This document shows positions 14,699 through 18,291 of a stretch of DNA of 18,291 nt, one piece after another. The notes under the pieces are model-generated. The model did no database searches. It saw nothing but the letters and a program-made list of their open reading frames with translations, and was not told the origin of the DNA. The stretch is from positions 1-18,291 of the forward strand of contig MNZL01000157.1 of NCBI GenBank assembly GCA_001873585.1. The letters run 5' to 3'. Position 1 is the first letter of the stretch, and the number at the start of each line of letters is the position of its first letter. A program made the position numbers and the translations under genes. This DNA is from Rhodobacterales bacterium CG2_30_65_12. GTDB lineage: Bacteria > Pseudomonadota > Alphaproteobacteria > Rhodobacterales > Rhodobacteraceae.

Positions 14699-14704
14699 GC
14701 GCTG

Positions 14705-14733
14705 TTGACAACCCCCCCGACTCTCCATATACG
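14705..14733 (+). promoter_or_regulatory. Strong sigma-70-type promoter for the rpsL operon
   Basis: TTGACA (14705-14710, a perfect -35) is followed after exactly 17 bases by TATACG (14728-14733), which keeps TATA of the -10. This is the best promoter match I noticed in the window and fits a highly expressed ribosomal operon. Transcription would begin near 14740, giving an untranslated leader of about 210 bases before rpsL. Confidence 0.75.
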
Positions 14734-14739
14734 CCGCTC

Positions 14740-14953
14740 CATCCGGGCTCGCGGGAAAAATCCGCGCGCTTGTATCAGAGTTGAAGTGGACACGATCCGG
14801 GCGACAGCCCCGATCCTCTGGAACCCCACCGCGTCGCCCCAAGGAAAGGGGCGGGTGCGGCGGATTGCGTTTTGCGGACGCGTGAAGCGCGAAGCAGATT
14901 AACCGGGGCGCGCGCCCCATGAACATAGTGTTGCAACACGGGGACGAGACCCA
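14740..14953 (+). promoter_or_regulatory. Long untranslated leader of rpsL
   Basis: The stretch holds no supported gene. It can form a small hairpin at 14750-14766 (CGCGGG / TCCGCG, A-rich loop) and an interrupted hairpin with arms GATCCGGG and CCCCGATC around 14794-14815. Two perfect palindromes occur near its end: GGGGCGCGCGCCCC (14905-14918) and GTGTTGCAACAC (14928-14939). The second ends 14 bases before the rpsL ATG, next to the probable ribosome-binding site GACGAGA, so pairing there could affect translation. Control by S12 or S7 is possible but nothing in the sequence proves it. Confidence 0.45.
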
Positions 14954-15325
14954 ATGCCAACGATCCAGCAGCTGATCCGCAAGCCGCGGCAGCCCAAAGT
15001 AAAACGCTCCAAGTCAATGCACCTGGAGTCCTGCCCGCAGAAGCGCGGCGTTTGCACCCGCGTCTACACCACGACGCCGAAAAAGCCGAACTCGGCCATG
15101 CGCAAGGTTGCCAAGGTGCGCCTGTCGAACGGCTTCGAGGTGATCAGCTACATCCCCGGTGAAAGCCACAACCTGCAGGAGCACTCGGTGGTGCTTATCC
15201 GCGGCGGCCGTGTGAAAGACCTTCCCGGCGTGCGTTACCACATCCTGCGCGGCGTGCTCGATACCCAGGGCGTCAAAGACCGTCGCCAGCGTCGTTCGAA
15301 ATACGGCGCCAAGCGTCCGAAATAA
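14954..15325 (+). CDS. rpsL: 30S ribosomal protein S12
   Basis: S12 lines the decoding centre of the 30S subunit and governs accuracy and streptomycin response. The 123-residue product starts MPTIQQLIRKPRQPKVKRSK. The conserved TTPKKPNSAMRKVAKVRL segment puts Lys43 in place, and RGGRVKDLPGVRYH puts Lys88 in place, so both residues whose changes give streptomycin resistance are wild type. The ATG at 14954 follows GACGAGA. The gene is first in rpsL-rpsG-fusA, driven by the promoter at 14705-14733. rpsG begins 12 bases after the stop. Confidence 0.98.
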   Translation: MPTIQQLIRKPRQPKVKRSKSMHLESCPQKRGVCTRVYTTTPKKPNSAMRKVAKVRLSNGFEVISYIPGESHNLQEHSVVLIRGGRVKDLPGVRYHILRGVLDTQGVKDRRQRRSKYGAKRPK

Positions 15326-15337
15326 GGAGAGACTGGA

Positions 15338-15808
15338 ATGTCCCGTCGTCACGCCGCCGAGAAGCGCGAAGTTCTGCCCGACGCCAAGTATGGCGATCGG
15401 ATTCTGACCAAGTTCATGAACAACCTGATGATCGACGGCAAGAAGTCGGTCGCGGAAATGATCGTCTACAACGCGCTCACCCGCGTCGAAGACAAGGCCA
15501 AGCGCGCGCCGGTGGAGGTTTTCCATGAAGCGCTCGACAACATCAAACCCTCGGTCGAGGTTCGCTCGCGCCGTGTGGGTGGCGCCACCTACCAGGTGCC
15601 GGTCGAGGTGCGCCCCGAGCGCCGCGAGGCGCTGGCGATCCGCTGGCTGATCAACGCCTGCCGGGCCCGCAATGAGAACACGATGGAAGAACGCCTCGCC
15701 GGCGAACTGCTCGATGCCGTAAACGGCCGTGGCAGCGCCGTGAAGAAGCGTGAAGACACTCACAAGATGGCCGACGCGAACAAAGCGTTCAGCCATTACC
15801 GCTGGTAA
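15338..15808 (+). CDS. rpsG: 30S ribosomal protein S7
   Basis: S7 nucleates assembly of the 30S head and contacts the E-site tRNA. The 156-residue product starts MSRRHAAEKREVLPDAKYGD and contains the S7 signature region with LMIDGKKSVAEMIVYNAL, and VGGATYQVPVEVRPERR at 81-97. AAGGAG at 15324-15329, overlapping the rpsL stop, gives an 8-base spacing. The 12-base gap from rpsL is too short to hold the S7-binding hairpin known from the E. coli rpsL-rpsG junction. fusA follows after 12 bases. Confidence 0.98.
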   Translation: MSRRHAAEKREVLPDAKYGDRILTKFMNNLMIDGKKSVAEMIVYNALTRVEDKAKRAPVEVFHEALDNIKPSVEVRSRRVGGATYQVPVEVRPERREALAIRWLINACRARNENTMEERLAGELLDAVNGRGSAVKKREDTHKMADANKAFSHYRW

Positions 15809-15820
15809 GAGGCCCTTTCC

Positions 15821-17938
<2,118 letters not shown>

Positions 17939-17946
17939 CCGGGATG

Positions 17947-17998
17947 GCGGGAACACCCCCCGCCCTACCCACCACCTGTAGGGCGGGAATACCCCGCC
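17947..17998 (+). repeat. REP-like palindromic element between fusA and tuf
   Basis: A central 10-bp perfect stem (17959-17968 CCCGCCCTAC with 17978-17987 GTAGGGCGGG) with a 9-base loop sits within two near-copies of GGCGGGAAYACCCC (starting 17947 and 17982). Each copy can also fold alone with its following CCGCC, so two alternative foldings exist. There is no T-tract, so read-through into tuf is likely. From memory, GTAGGGCGGG-type palindromes are dispersed in intergenic regions of Rhodobacteraceae; that is recollection, not a search result. Confidence 0.55.
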
Positions 17999-18022
17999 AC
18001 CCGAACCGAAAAGGAATGAAAA

Positions 18023-18291
18023 ATGGGCAAGGAAAAGTTTGCGCGCAACAAACCGCACGTCAACATTGGCACGATCGGCCACGTTGACCACGGCAAGACG
18101 ACGCTGACGGCGGCGATCACGAAGTATTTCGGCGATTTCAAGGCGTACGACCAGATTGACGCGGCGCCGGAAGAGAAGGCGCGGGGGATCACGATCTCGA
18201 CGGCGCACGTGGAATACGAGACCGAAGCGCGCCACTATGCCCACGTCGATTGCCCCGGCCACGCCGACTATGTGAAGAACATGATCACCGG
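18023..18291 (+). CDS. tuf: Elongation factor Tu, N-terminal part
   Basis: EF-Tu carries aminoacyl-tRNA to the ribosomal A site as a ternary complex with GTP. Only the first 89 complete codons are inside the window and the gene is cut by the right edge. The product starts MGKEKFARNKPHVNIGTIGH and shows the P-loop GHVDHGKT (19-26), switch I ARGITIST (53-60) and DCPGHADY (76-83). AAGGAA at 18011-18016 gives a 6-base spacing. Threonine codons are mostly ACG here (seven of nine by hand count), unlike most upstream genes. Many proteobacteria have a second tuf copy kept alike by gene conversion, which cannot be checked in this window. Confidence 0.97.
   Translation, partial: MGKEKFARNKPHVNIGTIGHVDHGKTTLTAAITKYFGDFKAYDQIDAAPEEKARGITISTAHVEYETEARHYAHVDCPGHADYVKNMIT

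Noticed and set aside
14919..14975. A short upstream frame (18 codons) overlapping the start of rpsL
   Set aside because: It follows the GC palindrome with no ribosome-binding site; nothing supports its translation.

Overview
The window is a slice of a high-GC alphaproteobacterial chromosome. Protein sequences, a 150-residue L11, the gene order and the codon bias best fit the Rhodobacteraceae/Roseobacter group; this assignment comes from family knowledge, not a search. It carries the transcription/translation core cluster: nusG, rplK, rplA, rplJ, rplL, rpoB, rpoC, rpsL, rpsG, fusA and the start of tuf, all on the + strand and intact. Two accessory genes separate rpoC from rpsL, and a foreign-looking DNA-modification gene fragment lies at the left edge.

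Layout. 1-447 is the C-terminal end of an MmeI-like (type IIL) DNA methyltransferase/restriction gene, with an abrupt change from AT-rich to GC-rich sequence near base 127. An intrinsic terminator (518-553) separates it from nusG; secE, the usual neighbour of nusG, is not seen. nusG-rplK-rplA (634-2443) end at a strong intrinsic terminator (2467-2493). A 295-base structured leader (2494-2788) precedes rplJ, which starts at a GTG with a good ribosome-binding site. The rplL-rpoB gap (3746-3988) holds two strong hairpins in the place where E. coli has its rpoBC attenuator and RNase III site. rpoB and rpoC follow, and rpoC ends at an intrinsic terminator (12499-12527). Next come a DMT/EamA-type membrane transporter (+) and a family-2-like glycosyltransferase (-), convergent with only 3 bases between their stops. 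A divergent promoter region (14670-14733) holds a near-consensus -35/-10 pair for the rpsL operon and a weaker pair for the glycosyltransferase. rpsL-rpsG-fusA are tightly spaced. A REP-like palindromic element separates fusA from tuf, which runs off the window.

How the genes work together. NusG modulates the RNA polymerase whose beta and beta-prime subunits are encoded downstream. L11, L1, L10 and L12 build the factor-binding stalk region and L1 stalk of the 50S subunit. S12 and S7 belong to the 30S decoding and head regions, and EF-G and EF-Tu are the elongation factors that work at the stalk. Most coding sequence is ordinary for the lineage. I did not find a new multi-gene system. The points most worth checking are the mosaic methyltransferase fragment, the non-coding leader and intercistronic RNA structures, and the fusA-tuf palindrome.
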